Shown: piece after piece, positions 49,194-58,578 of the stretch
Layout: each line of letters begins with the position of its first letter
Numbering within the stretch: position 1 is the first letter of the stretch
From: Streptomyces hawaiiensis
GTDB taxonomy: Bacteria > Actinomycetota > Actinomycetes > Streptomycetales > Streptomycetaceae
Assembly (NCBI RefSeq): GCF_004803895.1
Contig: NZ_CP021978.1
Coordinates: 5,580,001-5,644,000, forward strand
Length of the DNA: 64,000 nt
Direction: 5' to 3'
Notes under the pieces: generated by a model
What the model saw: only the letters and a program-made list of their open reading frames with translations
Told to the model about the DNA's origin: nothing
The model's database searches: none
Program-made: the position numbers and the translations under genes

Positions 49194-50402
49194 CTATGTG
49201 TCCACTCGTACGGAGAACTCGCCCTCGGAGACCCGCGCGCGCAGGGCCTCGCCGGGCGTCACCTCGCCGGGGTCGCGGACGGCGTGCCCGTCCGCCTTCT
49301 GCAGCACGGCGTACCCGCGCTTCAGGGTCGCGGCGGGGGAGAGGGCCACCACGCGCGCGTGCGTGTGCGTCAGCTCCGACTCGGCGCGGTCGAGCTGGTG
49401 CCGCAGGCAGCGCCGGCCCCGGTCGAGCAGGTCCGCCACCTGGTCGGCGCGCACGTCGATCATCCGGTGCGGATCCTCTATGGACGGCCGCGCGAGCGCG
49501 TGGGCCAGCCCGCGCTCCTCCCTGTCCACCAGCGCCGCCACGCACCGCCGCGCCCGGTCCCGCAGCAGCCGCACCCGCTCGTACTCCTCGCCGACGTCCG
49601 GCACGACCTTCTTGGCGGCGTCGGTCGGGGTGGAGGCGCGCAGGTCGGCGACGTGGTCCAGCAGCGGGTTGTCCGGTTCGTGCCCGATGGCGGACACCAC
49701 GGGCGTACGGCACTGCGCGACCGTGCGGATCAGCTGCTCGTCGGAGAACGGCAGCAGGTCCTCCACGCTGCCGCCGCCCCGGGCGACGATGATCACGTCC
49801 ACGTCGTCGATCGCGTCGAGTTCCTTCACGGCCTGCACGACCTGCGGCACGGCGTGCACGCCCTGCACGGCGACGTTGCGCACCTCGAAGCGCACGGCGG
49901 GCCAGCGGTGCCGGGCGTTCTCCAGCACGTCCCGCTCGGCGGCCGAGGCCCGTCCGCAGACCAGCCCGATCAGCTGCGGCAGGAACGGCAGCGGCTTCTT
50001 CCGCTCCGGCGCGAACAGCCCCTCCCGCGCGAGGGACTTCTTCAGCTGCTCCAGGCGCGCGAGCAGTTCCCCGACCCCGACGGGCCGTATCTCGGCGGCC
50101 CGCAGCGACAGCTGCCCCCGGGGGGCGTACCACTCGGGCTTGGCGAGGACGACGACCCGGGCGCCCTCGCTCACCACGTCCGCGACGGCGTCGAACACCT
50201 GCCGGTAGCAGGTGACGCTCACCGAGATGTCGTACGACGGGTCCCGCAGCGTCAGGAACACCACACCCGCGCCCGGCCGTCGGGACAACTGCGTGATCTG
50301 CCCTTCGACCCACACCGCCCCGAGCCGGTCGATCCAGCCCCCGATGAGCCGCGACACCTCGCCGACGGGCAGCGGGGCTTCCGGAGTCGTGTTCACAGCC
50401 AT
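49194..50402 (-). CDS. xseA: Exonuclease VII large subunit
   Basis: 402 residues: N-terminal OB-fold (about 8-105; WVEGQITQLSRRPGAGVVFLTLRD in part), then the catalytic XseA domain with DVDVIIVARGGGSVEDLLPFSD and VVSAIGHEPDNPLLDHVADLRASTPTDAA (in part), a coiled coil (about 290-350) and the end LKRGYAVLQ. I chose ATG 50402 (MAVNTTPEAPLPVGE), which fits relatives; ATG 50432 adds ten residues. Same operon as xseB. Confidence 0.95.
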   Translation of the reverse strand: MAVNTTPEAPLPVGEVSRLIGGWIDRLGAVWVEGQITQLSRRPGAGVVFLTLRDPSYDISVSVTCYRQVFDAVADVVSEGARVVVLAKPEWYAPRGQLSLRAAEIRPVGVGELLARLEQLKKSLAREGLFAPERKKPLPFLPQLIGLVCGRASAAERDVLENARHRWPAVRFEVRNVAVQGVHAVPQVVQAVKELDAIDDVDVIIVARGGGSVEDLLPFSDEQLIRTVAQCRTPVVSAIGHEPDNPLLDHVADLRASTPTDAAKKVVPDVGEEYERVRLLRDRARRCVAALVDREERGLAHALARPSIEDPHRMIDVRADQVADLLDRGRRCLRHQLDRAESELTHTHARVVALSPAATLKRGYAVLQKADGHAVRDPGEVTPGEALRARVSEGEFSVRVDT

Positions 50403-50560
50403 GCCCGCGAGGGTAGTGGCCGTCGCTGACATCGCCGGTCATCCGCCCGCCGCTGCCGCATCGTGCCCGCCCCGCAAGCAACCCCCGCCGCCTCACGGGC
50501 GCAGGGCTCTCGGGCACCTGCGGACAGGTGCCGCCGGGGGCCGCGTGGCACCCGGCACTC

Positions 50561-50750
50561 CACGATCACGGCGAGGCCGCCGCGGCTGACTTGCACCGCC
50601 GGCACCGCCAATCCACCGTGGGCCACACCGCGCCCACCACCTGCGCGTTTCCCGACGGCTTCGGACGATCACGGCGAGGGCGTCGCCTTCCCCGGCCGCG
50701 CTGCACCGCCAATCCCGCCGTGAGCCACCCCGCGCCCACCACTCCGCTCC
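50561..50750. repeat. Duplicated segment of about 85 bp between xseA and ispH
   Basis: Copy 1 (about 50563-50645) and copy 2 (about 50668-50750) share GATCACGGCGAGG at the start, GCACCGCCAATCC in the middle, and CGCGCCCACCAC near the end, offset by about 105 bases, with scattered differences. The segment contains no gene in either strand that I support. The rest of the 50403-50847 gap is GC-rich, with the ispH promoter at its end. Confidence 0.6.
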
Positions 50751-50812
50751 CGCCGTACGTCACTCGCGTCACGCCATGTCAGTCTTCCCGGGGACTTCAC
50801 ACACACGCGATC

Positions 50813-50839
50813 TCTGACCCGCCGAACGCGGCCTTACGA
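50813..50839 (+). promoter_or_regulatory. Candidate promoter for leaderless ispH message
   Basis: TCTGAC (about 50813-50818) and TACGAT (50834-50839) about 15-16 bases apart. A start of transcription 7-9 bases beyond would fall on the ATG at 50848, where no ribosome site is present. Confidence 0.45.
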
Positions 50840-50847
50840 TGGGACGC

Positions 50848-51864
50848 ATGTCTGCTTCGCCTGGCCGCCGTGTCCTGCTCGCCGCCCCCCGTGGCTACTG
50901 CGCGGGTGTGGACCGCGCCGTGATCGCCGTCGAGAAAGCCCTGGAGCAGTACGGCGCTCCGGTGTACGTCCGGCACGAGATCGTCCACAACAAGTACGTC
51001 GTGCAGACCCTGGAGAAGAAGGGCGCGATCTTCGTCGAGCGGACGGAGGAGGTCCCCCCGGGCAACATCGTGATGTTCTCGGCGCACGGGGTCGCCCCCG
51101 TCGTCCACGAGGAGGCCGAGCGCGGTCGCCTCGCCACCATCGACGCCACCTGCCCCCTGGTCACCAAGGTCCACAAGGAAGCCGTCCGCTTCGCGGGCGA
51201 GGACTACGACATCCTCCTGATCGGCCACGAGGGTCACGAAGAGGTCATCGGCACCTCCGGCGAGGCCCCCGACCACATCCAGCTCGTCGACGGACCGGGC
51301 GATGTGGCGAAGGTCGAGGTCCGCGACCCGTCCAAGGTCGTCTGGCTCTCCCAGACCACGCTGTCCGTCGACGAGACCATGGAGACCGTCGACGCCCTGA
51401 AGGACAAGTTCCCGCAGCTCATCTCCCCGCCCAGCGACGACATCTGCTACGCCACGCAGAACCGCCAGCTGGCCGTGAAGCAGATGGGCGCCGAGTCGGA
51501 ACTGGTCATCGTGGTCGGCTCGCGCAACTCCTCCAACTCCAAGCGGCTCGTCGAGGTCGCCAAGATCGCCGGCGCCCGTGAGGCCTACCTCGTGGACTTC
51601 GCCGACGAGATCGACGAGGCCTGGCTGGAGGGTGTGACCACGGTCGGCGTCACCTCGGGCGCCTCCGTCCCGGAGGTCCTGGTCGAGCAGGTCCTGGAAT
51701 GGCTGTCCCAGCGCGGCTTCGAGGACGTCGAGATCGTCAAGGCGGCGGAGGAGTCCATCACGTTCTCCCTGCCCAAGGAGCTGCGCCGCGACCTGCGCGA
51801 GGAGGCCGTGGCCCTGGCCGCCGAGCGCGGTGGCGCCGGGACCGGTGAAAATTCCGGGGAGTGA
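50848..51864 (+). CDS. ispH: 4-hydroxy-3-methylbut-2-enyl diphosphate reductase
   Basis: 338-residue IspH (LytB), the last step of the MEP pathway, giving IPP and DMAPP. [4Fe-4S] ligands Cys18 (PRGYCAGVDRA), Cys102 (DATCPLVTKVH) and Cys200 (DDICYATQNRQ); conserved EIVHNKYVV, FSAHGV and GSRNSSNSKRL with the C-terminal GASVPEVLVEQV. ATG 50848 is chosen over ATG 50839 because the latter overlaps the -10 hexamer. Monocistronic, ending in a hairpin terminator. Confidence 0.96.
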   Translation: MSASPGRRVLLAAPRGYCAGVDRAVIAVEKALEQYGAPVYVRHEIVHNKYVVQTLEKKGAIFVERTEEVPPGNIVMFSAHGVAPVVHEEAERGRLATIDATCPLVTKVHKEAVRFAGEDYDILLIGHEGHEEVIGTSGEAPDHIQLVDGPGDVAKVEVRDPSKVVWLSQTTLSVDETMETVDALKDKFPQLISPPSDDICYATQNRQLAVKQMGAESELVIVVGSRNSSNSKRLVEVAKIAGAREAYLVDFADEIDEAWLEGVTTVGVTSGASVPEVLVEQVLEWLSQRGFEDVEIVKAAEESITFSLPKELRRDLREEAVALAAERGGAGTGENSGE

Positions 51865-51870
51865 TCGAGA

Positions 51871-51901
51871 ACAGGCCGGGCAGCACCGCCGTCCGGCCTG
51901 T
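51871..51901 (+). terminator. Hairpin after ispH
   Basis: Perfect 9-base stem ACAGGCCGG / CCGGCCTGT with a 13-base loop, 7 bases after the stop; no U-tract. Confidence 0.65.
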
Positions 51902-51932
51902 GACTGTCAGTCGTTCGTCGTAGCGTAGGGCC

Positions 51933-52679
51933 ATGCAGATCTTCGGAGTGGACATCGGCGGATCCGGGATCAAGGGTGCCCCGGTGGACCTGGACAAGGG
52001 CGACCTGGCGCAGGAGCGCCACAAGGTCCTCACACCCCACCCGGCCACACCCGACGCGGTGGCCGACGGCGTCAAACAGGTCATCGACCACTTCGGCTGG
52101 ACGGGCCCGGTCGGGGTCACCTTCCCGGGCGTGGTCACCGGCGGAGCCACGATCCGCACGGCGGCGAACGTCGACGACAGCTGGATCGACACCGACGCCC
52201 GCGCGCTGCTCGGCGACCGGCTGGGCGGGCTGCCGGTGACGGTGGTCAACGACGCGGACGCGGCGGGTGTCGCCGAGATGCACTTCGGCGCCGGCCGCGA
52301 CCGCAGGGGAACGGTGATCCTGCTGACCCTCGGCACGGGCATCGGCAGCGCGCTCTTCGTCGACGGCGTCCTCGTCCCCAACACCGAGCTGGGCCACTTG
52401 GAGCTCGACGGGCACGACGCGGAGAAGCGGGCCTCCAGCAAGGCCCGCGAGGACCACGACATGACGTGGGAGCACTGGGCGGTGCACCGCGTGCGCAAGT
52501 ACCTCGCCCACGTCGAGATGCTGTTCTCGCCGGAGCTGTTCATCATCGGCGGCGGCGTCAGCCGCAAGTCCCACAAGTTCCTGCCCTCCATCGAGGGCAT
52601 CAAGGCCGAGATCGTCCCGGCGCAGCTGCAGAACAACGCGGGGATCGTGGGCGCCGCGATGCGGGCGGCCGAGCGGTAG
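51933..52679 (+). CDS. ppgK: Polyphosphate glucokinase
   Basis: 248-residue ROK-type kinase phosphorylating glucose with polyphosphate or ATP. Motifs: FGVDIGGSGIKGAPVDLDKG (phosphate 1; in the polyphosphate group the inserted SGIKG is typical), VNDADAAGVAEMHFGAG (catalytic Asp), LTLGTGIGSALFVDG (phosphate 2), ELGHLELDG and IIGGGVSRKSHKF. ATG 51933; a TAGCGT -10-like hexamer ends about 8 bases before, so the message may be leaderless. It converges with the DUF6542 gene. Confidence 0.95.
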   Translation: MQIFGVDIGGSGIKGAPVDLDKGDLAQERHKVLTPHPATPDAVADGVKQVIDHFGWTGPVGVTFPGVVTGGATIRTAANVDDSWIDTDARALLGDRLGGLPVTVVNDADAAGVAEMHFGAGRDRRGTVILLTLGTGIGSALFVDGVLVPNTELGHLELDGHDAEKRASSKAREDHDMTWEHWAVHRVRKYLAHVEMLFSPELFIIGGGVSRKSHKFLPSIEGIKAEIVPAQLQNNAGIVGAAMRAAER

Positions 52680-52700
52680 GGCCGATTCGTCTGGGGCGTG

Positions 52701-53297
52701 TCACACCGGCGACCGGGCTCCGGCCGTCCGCCGCCGGTGCACCAGCCGGATCCGCCGCACGATCACGATCAGCCCGGCGATCAGCGTCCCGCCGTACAGC
52801 CAGCCGGCCTGCGTGGCGAGCGCCGCCACCATGCCCATCAGGGTGCCGCCGGCCCCTCCCTCGCCGTCGGCCACCGGCAGCAGCCCCACAGCGAACGCGA
52901 TCGGCACCACGACGGGCGCGGTCATCAGGTCGCCCCCGCGCACCCAGAGGGCGGTCAGCACGCACACCGGCAGGAACAGCACGCCGTACGCCGTCAGAGA
53001 CGCCCCGAACAGCGCCGAGCAGAGCGCGCCGAGCAGGAACATCACCACCGCGCAGAACAGCCCGCTGCCCAGCCCGGTCAGCCGGGGGTTCGGCAGCCGG
53101 CCGGCGACGGGTGCCGGTGTCGGCGCGGGCCGTCGTACCGGCGCCGGGCGGCGCCGCGGCGCGGGCGCTCGCGCCGAACGCACGGCCTCGCCCCCCGCTC
53201 CCCGTCCCGCCTGGGACGGCACGGGTTGCCGGGGCGGCCTGGGCCGGTCCCGACGTCGCGGTCCGTACTGGGCAGATCGCGTCCTGTATTGCTCCAC
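52701..53297 (-). CDS. DUF6542-type membrane protein
   Basis: 198 residues. A basic Pro/Arg-rich cytoplasmic N-terminus (about 1-70) and four membrane segments (about 74-92, 97-117, 124-142 and 153-178) ending in RRIRLVHRRR. The hydrophobic domain (GLGSGLFCAVVMFLLGALCSALFG, in part) matches an actinobacterial family of unknown role found beside ychF. ATG 53297. Divergent from ychF with 168 bases between. Confidence 0.8.
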   Translation of the reverse strand: MEQYRTRSAQYGPRRRDRPRPPRQPVPSQAGRGAGGEAVRSARAPAPRRRPAPVRRPAPTPAPVAGRLPNPRLTGLGSGLFCAVVMFLLGALCSALFGASLTAYGVLFLPVCVLTALWVRGGDLMTAPVVVPIAFAVGLLPVADGEGGAGGTLMGMVAALATQAGWLYGGTLIAGLIVIVRRIRLVHRRRTAGARSPV

Positions 53298-53465
53298 CGC
53301 ACCAACTTAGGTCGTTCAATATGCCGAATAGCCCTTCAGACACGCCGTCGGCCGCGGCTTGGCCAAGCGTTCGATAGGTCGCCGGGGCGGTTCCGGACAC
53401 GCCGTAGACTGGTGGATCGGCCGGTCCCCTGGCCCCTTGGCCCTCCACTCACGGGAAGTCGCAAC

Positions 53466-54554
<1,089 letters not shown>

Positions 54555-54604
54555 TGCCTGATTCCTTGATCGGCTAACGTGGCTGGTCAGGGCATGAAGC
54601 CCCA

Positions 54605-54645
54605 GGTCAGGGGCCAGATCATCGGGTCTGGCCCCTTCCTGATTT
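54605..54645 (+). terminator. Terminator after ychF
   Basis: Stem TCAGGGGCCAGA / TCTGGCCCCTTCCTGA with one bulge and an 8-base loop, followed by TTTCT. 53 bases after the ychF stop. Confidence 0.75.
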
Positions 54646-54884
54646 CTCCTGCGGATTCAGGCTGTTTCCGGGTCGTGTGCTGACTTGGTGCTGACCCCGG
54701 CGGCGACTCTCAGAAGCTCTGACCTGGGTCTCCGGAGGGAGAGGGGAGGACAGCCGAGGGATTGACCCGGACGAAGCGACGGCGGACCGGTTTCCCGTTC
54801 TGGAAACCCGAACCTCTTGTTGTGCAGGCCGCCGGCTGGGAACGATGAACGGGACACCGGAGCACGGGAACGAGGGGGCACCGT
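54646..54884. promoter_or_regulatory. Junction between ychF and the accessory block
   Basis: 239 bases without a gene. A perfect dyad GGTTTCC-CGTTCT-GGAAACC (54789-54808) lies 77 bases before the first small gene and is a plausible operator for the HTH regulator encoded at 55602. A close double GTGCTGAC (54676-54694 area) is also seen; I found no attachment site or integrase. Confidence 0.45.
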
Positions 54885-55076
54885 ATGAGGCTGACGAAGC
54901 TGGCCACCACCTGTGAGAACGGGGACTGTCCCACCCTGTATGCGACCGACAAGGGAACCCTGATCGTGCAGGGAGGCGTGCCGACAGGACACGGCCTCGA
55001 CGTGCCGGAGGGTGAATCCCTGGTGGAAATCCCGATGGACCTCATCCGGAAGGCAATCCGTGATCAGCGCATCTAA
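54885..55076 (+). CDS. Small conserved protein of the DUF6879/HTH triplet
   Basis: 63 residues, MRLTKLATTCENGDCPTLY at the start with a CENGDC cysteine pair, then YATDKGTLIVQGG and a C-terminal helix (VEIPMDLIRKAI). It belongs to a very common streptomycete gene triplet of small protein, DUF6879 protein and HTH-DUF5753 regulator. ATG 54885 behind GAGGGGG. It overlaps the next gene by 17 bases. Biochemical role unknown. Confidence 0.85.
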   Translation: MRLTKLATTCENGDCPTLYATDKGTLIVQGGVPTGHGLDVPEGESLVEIPMDLIRKAIRDQRI

Positions 55077-55605
55077 CGACCTGGCTGCCCGCTTCTCCAC
55101 CTTCCAGGAGGAGGCGTTCCGGCTGGAGACCCTCGACGACTACAGCAACTCGGGTAACCCTGCCGCCTTCCGTGCCTTCCTCGCGGGGGAGACCAAGCCC
55201 GCCGACTACAACGCAGACTGGCTGGAGACCGTGCGAAAGGCGACGGGGAGCGGCAAGCGCATGGTGCGCGTCCACGTCCTGTCCCGCCCGCTCACGCCGT
55301 ACCTCCGCTACGAGCTGAGCTGGGGTTACCAGACGAACATGACGGCGGGTGAGGAGTTCCACATCCTCGACACAACCGACCGCCCGAATCCGCTGGAGGG
55401 TGTGCCCGATTTCTGGCTCTTCGACGGCCGCGAGCCTGTGGTGCTCAACTACGACGAGAACGGCGCGTTCACCGGGCCGACGTTCGTCCCGGCACCGGGG
55501 GCGTTGCCCACGGGCGAGGAGTCCGAGTACGCGACGTATCGAAGCGTCGCCCTGGCCATGTCGGTGCCCTTCACCGAGTGGTGGGGGAAGCACGGAGCAG
55601 CGTGA
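55060..55605 (+). CDS. DUF6879 family protein
   Basis: 181 residues from GTG 55060. The family pattern includes FSTFQEEAFRLETLDDYS, KRMVRVHVLSRPLTPYLRYEL, EEFHILDTTDRPNP and DFWLFDGREPVVLNYDE. Soluble, cytoplasmic, probably an effector whose activity is set by the HTH partner; some systems of this layout behave like toxin-antitoxin pairs, but that is not shown for this family. It overlaps its neighbours on both sides (17 and 4 bases). Confidence 0.85.
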   Translation: MISASNDLAARFSTFQEEAFRLETLDDYSNSGNPAAFRAFLAGETKPADYNADWLETVRKATGSGKRMVRVHVLSRPLTPYLRYELSWGYQTNMTAGEEFHILDTTDRPNPLEGVPDFWLFDGREPVVLNYDENGAFTGPTFVPAPGALPTGEESEYATYRSVALAMSVPFTEWWGKHGAA

Positions 55606-56432
55606 ATCAGGCAGAACTCGGCGCCGCGCTGCGGGCGCTGCGGCAGGCGTCCGGCAAGGAGGCCAAGGCCGTCGCCCGCAGCGCAGTCATGTCGACCGCC
55701 AAGCTGTCGAAGCTCGAGAACGGCCGTGTCGCCCCGGCGACGGCGGACGTGGAACGCATCCTCACGGCTTTGGACGTGTCCCCGGAGATCAAGGCCGAGT
55801 ACCTCGCTGTAGCCCGCGCACAGGCCACAGAGGCAACCGCATGGCGCCTCTTTCGGCGCATGGGCTACCACAAGAAGCAGGAGCAGATCAGGGCGTTGGA
55901 GTCCTCGATGACGCTCCTGCGCCTCTTCCAGCCGTCCCTGGTTCCCGGTCTGCTCCAGACGCCCGAGTACATCCGGGCAGTGTTGGAGCCGAAGGGCCTC
56001 ACGGACGAACAGCTCTCCCGTACGGTCTCCGCCCGGATCGAGCGGCAACGCGTCCTGTACGACACCAGCAAAGCCCTGCACTTCGTGGTTACGGAACCCG
56101 TCCTGCGCTGGCGTCTCCTTCCGCCCGCGATGATGGCGGGCCAGCTGGACCGCATCGTGTCGGTATCCCGCCTGCCGAACGTGGACGTGCGCGTGGTCCC
56201 CCTCGACGCGCCGCAGCGCGACGTGCCCGGTCACTCCTTCGTCATCCGGGACGACCGTGTGGTGACGGTCGAGACGACACACGCCGAGGTGGTCGTCACC
56301 GACCCACGGGACGTCTCCCTATACGTCGAGAAGTTCGACCGCTTCGCCTCCGTGTCCGTTGCCGGGGACGCAATGCGCGACCTAGTCGAGGGCATCCGGG
56401 ACGCGTTCTTGCGCGAACGGGAAACGCCCTAG
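55602..56432 (+). CDS. HTH-XRE regulator with DUF5753 domain
   Basis: 276 residues. An N-terminal helix-turn-helix (about 4-62; LGAALRALRQASGKEAKAVARSAVMSTAKLSKLENGRVAP in part) and the DUF5753 ligand-like domain (about 90-270; ALESSMTLLRLFQPSLVPGLLQTPEYIRAVL in part, and NVDVRVVPLDAPQRDVPGHSF). DUF5753 regulators in Streptomyces are usually paired with a small DUF397 or DUF6879 partner. GTG 55602 overlaps the DUF6879 stop. It probably controls this triplet through the 54789 dyad. Confidence 0.93.
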   Translation: MNQAELGAALRALRQASGKEAKAVARSAVMSTAKLSKLENGRVAPATADVERILTALDVSPEIKAEYLAVARAQATEATAWRLFRRMGYHKKQEQIRALESSMTLLRLFQPSLVPGLLQTPEYIRAVLEPKGLTDEQLSRTVSARIERQRVLYDTSKALHFVVTEPVLRWRLLPPAMMAGQLDRIVSVSRLPNVDVRVVPLDAPQRDVPGHSFVIRDDRVVTVETTHAEVVVTDPRDVSLYVEKFDRFASVSVAGDAMRDLVEGIRDAFLRERETP

Positions 56433-56492
56433 CTTCGGCCCCCGGACCGGCTGACCATGGCCTTCTCGACGAGATACGGGGAGGCATACGAG

Positions 56493-56696
56493 ATGCACGG
56501 AGAACCGTCAACGCTGCCGGAGCCGGTGGCTTCTTCCCTACCGCCGGCACGGCCGGAGCCCGTCCCGGGCTGCCGGGACTGCCTCGGCCTCGCGGTACAA
56601 CGGGCCAACGCCGGGTCGGTCTGGGACTACTCCAAGGTGTCCGACATGAACGTGACCCTGCGCGCACACCTGCGGGACGCGCACGGGGGCGAGTAA
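56493..56696 (+). CDS. Very small CxxC/HxxxxH protein
   Basis: 67 residues from ATG 56493 (GGGGAGG 8 bases upstream; ATG 56457 is a weaker choice). A Pro-rich N-terminus and then GCRDCLGLAVQRANAGSVWD and LRAHLRDAHGGE, which set a CxxC and an HxxxxH in zinc-finger order. Stop and next start share TAATG. Small proteins of this kind occur beside the DUF5753 regulators of streptomycetes; role unknown. Confidence 0.7.
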   Translation: MHGEPSTLPEPVASSLPPARPEPVPGCRDCLGLAVQRANAGSVWDYSKVSDMNVTLRAHLRDAHGGE

Positions 56697-56917
56697 TGCC
56701 CCGCGCTGTGCTGCGGTACGTCACGCATCGGATCACCCAGCACCCAGACACCGACGTGACGTTCGAGGCCGAGTGCCTCCGCTGCGACTGGTCGGCGACG
56801 CCTTCCGAGGACGGGGCGGCCGTGGACATCGAGTGCATGGGGCACACGGGACGCACCGGCCACGAGGGATTCAGGCGGCTGTGCACGTCGTTCGCTCTGG
56901 TGGTGCGGGCGGGGTGA
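56696..56917 (+). CDS. Small Cys/His-rich protein (DUF7848-like)
   Basis: 73 residues: VLRYVTHRITQHPDTDVTFEAECLRCDW (in part), then VDIECMGHTGRTGHEGF and RLCTSFALVV. Cysteines in ECLRC and ECMGH with GHEGF could hold one zinc. This small family is common in Streptomyces accessory DNA, often in the neighbourhood of HTH-DUF5753 genes. Translational coupling with the previous gene (TAATG). Confidence 0.72.
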   Translation: MPRAVLRYVTHRITQHPDTDVTFEAECLRCDWSATPSEDGAAVDIECMGHTGRTGHEGFRRLCTSFALVVRAG

Positions 56918-57035
56918 CGGCGACGCGAGCGTCCCTTGCTTCAGTTGCAGTCAGACGCGCTGGAGGGGACGCCGACGGCCCCCAGCACTGGACACAGACA
57001 CAAGCCTCCGTATGAGATCGAACAGGACGAAACCC

Positions 57036-57326
57036 ATGGCGAAGCGTTCCGAGCCGAAGAAGACGATGACCAGGAAGGAGTGGATCGAACAACAGCTGGC
57101 CAATGCCCCGGAGCCGACGGCCGAAGATGTCTGGTGGGTGCTCAACAGGTTCGGCTTCCCGACGGAACAGGTGGAGGCGGCCTACCAGGCGATGCTCCGG
57201 GAGAAGGAGGAACGCGCCGCAAGGCGCACAGCTGGAGCCCTGAGCTTCATCGCGGCTCCAAGGCTCCGCCCCACTCGGCGAGCCGGTCAGCCTGCCCGGC
57301 TCACGAGACGGGCTGTGTTCAGCTGA
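57036..57326 (+). CDS. Unrecognised small protein
   Basis: 96 residues from ATG 57036 behind AGGACGAAACCC. Charged N-terminus (MAKRSEPKKTMTRKEWIEQQL), a helical middle (TAEDVWWVLNRFGF, VEAAYQAMLREKEERAA) and an Arg-rich tail that runs into the convergent gene. The first 60 residues have proper coding character; the tail may be read-through of a decayed end. No family recognised. Confidence 0.55.
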   Translation: MAKRSEPKKTMTRKEWIEQQLANAPEPTAEDVWWVLNRFGFPTEQVEAAYQAMLREKEERAARRTAGALSFIAAPRLRPTRRAGQPARLTRRAVFS

Positions 57327-57591
57327 GCGGGGATGCGCAGGCCATGAACGGCCCGGCCGCCCGGCTCCATGATTCTCCCCTGGCGAGAGCTGCCGCGCCT
57401 TCCGTGCGCAGTGACGTGACAACGGGGGTCAGGAAGTCCGTACGCCAATGCTGCACGGCCTCCGGCTTCATGCCGATCGCCTCGACCGAGGCCCCCACTC
57501 TGGCTTCGAGTACGGCCGCGCCCTGCGCCGCGTCGTCCCCGGTCCACTCGTCCACGTGCTCGGCCACCAGGGCCCACGTCAGCTTGATCAT
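57319..57591 (-). CDS. Unrecognised small protein, convergent
   Basis: 90 residues from ATG 57591: MIKLTWALVAEHVDEWTGDD, then VLEARVGASVEAIGMKPEAV and RTDFLTPVVTSLRTEGAAAL. Helical and acidic, reading like a genuine small soluble protein. It overlaps the end of the plus-strand gene by 8 bases. The longer frame from 57819 is low-complexity and unlikely. The stretch 57592-57834 holds nothing else I support. Confidence 0.5.
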   Translation of the reverse strand: MIKLTWALVAEHVDEWTGDDAAQGAAVLEARVGASVEAIGMKPEAVQHWRTDFLTPVVTSLRTEGAAALARGESWSRAAGPFMACASPLS

Positions 57592-57834
57592 GCGCGGATC
57601 GCACGGACGGCGGCGGGCGGCGTGAAGAGCCAGAGGTGAGAGCGGGGGTGGGGGTACGCCCCCCGAAGGGGCCCGTCGTCGGCCGCCGCGTCTTAGCAGC
57701 TCGGGTTCTGCCACGGTTCCAGGGGCGACGGGGCAGCTGTGGCGCTCCCTCCGGCGGCGATAGAAGCCGCAGGTCAGCGGCAATCCAACCGTTCTGCAGG
57801 GCATCCGTCGGCACTGCACAGGAATGAGAAGCGC

Positions 57835-58215
57835 TCAGGCCGCGGCTTCGCCGGGGTCCTCGTCCTCGTCCTTCGAGGAGCCGCCCCGCTCGTAACCCGA
57901 CACGTCGATCTCGCGGCCGTCTGCGAGCCGTCTCTTGTGCGGGGCGACGTTGTGCTTGGTGGGCGGGTTCCGCTGCTCCTTCTCCTCTGCAGAGTCGGCG
58001 GCCGACCCGGTGTCCTGGGACTCCTCGGCGACGTTCTGTTCCTCGGCATGCCTAGCGGCCAGGACGGCGACGGTCAGAGCCGCGCTGCCGACCGTGCCGG
58101 CCACGGCGAGGATCTTCGGCTTGTGCTTGCTGACCCAGCCCTTCGCCTTGGCGAAAGAGGTGGGCTCGCCGTCCTCGGGGATGGGATCGCTGGGCGTACA
58201 GTCAGTCACGCGCAC
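57835..58215 (-). CDS. Single-pass membrane protein of unknown function
   Basis: 126 residues from GTG 58215. A hydrophilic N-terminus (to about 34), one membrane helix (about 35-54, ILAVAGTVGSAALTVAVLAA), and a charged Glu/Asp/Lys tail with KHNVAPHKRRLADGREIDVSGYERG. The tail motif is seen in small streptomycete proteins near mobile genes. Divergent from the restriction operon. Confidence 0.65.
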   Translation of the reverse strand: MRVTDCTPSDPIPEDGEPTSFAKAKGWVSKHKPKILAVAGTVGSAALTVAVLAARHAEEQNVAEESQDTGSAADSAEEKEQRNPPTKHNVAPHKRRLADGREIDVSGYERGGSSKDEDEDPGEAAA

Positions 58216-58578
58216 AGATCTACCGGACCCGTCCCTCGCCTGTCAGGCAATCACCCGACATCGCCCGATCAGGTTCCGTGGCGCTCGTACGTCTTCGCGT
58301 CCTCGTGAAGGTGCATCCTTTGGCCGCCGCAGCCGATTGCCGTCTTCGCTCTGTGGCCCGCCCGCCGGGCGGCTCTGCTTGGCGTCGGCCGCGAGGTGCC
58401 TCTCTTCCCATACAGGGCAGCTCGGCCGCTTTCTCTACTACGCTTCCCGCGTGGACTCGGCTGCCGCTTGCGTGGAACGCGCATCGACGGCTGGAAACGG
58501 CCGCGCGACGTACGTCACGCCGCAGGCATCAGGGTTGGCGGCCCGCGCGACCGCCATGACTTACCGGGAAGAAGAGCC
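58216..58578. promoter_or_regulatory. 363-base divergent region before hsdM
   Basis: No supported gene. It should hold the promoter for the restriction operon on the right and for the small membrane protein on the left. An AT-richer spot (TTTCTCTACTACGCTTCC, about 58430-58450) is the best promoter candidate for hsdM, with -10-like TACGCT, but no clear -35. Confidence 0.35.

Noticed and set aside
50566..50772. Minus-strand frames across the duplicated xseA-ispH gap with repeated VVGA-W motifs
   Set aside because: The similarity between the two parts comes from the DNA duplication itself; frames have no start signal or family.
54646..54884. Integrated element with attachment site at ychF
   Set aside because: No integrase, no excisionase, no tRNA gene and no direct repeat of the ychF end was found in the window.
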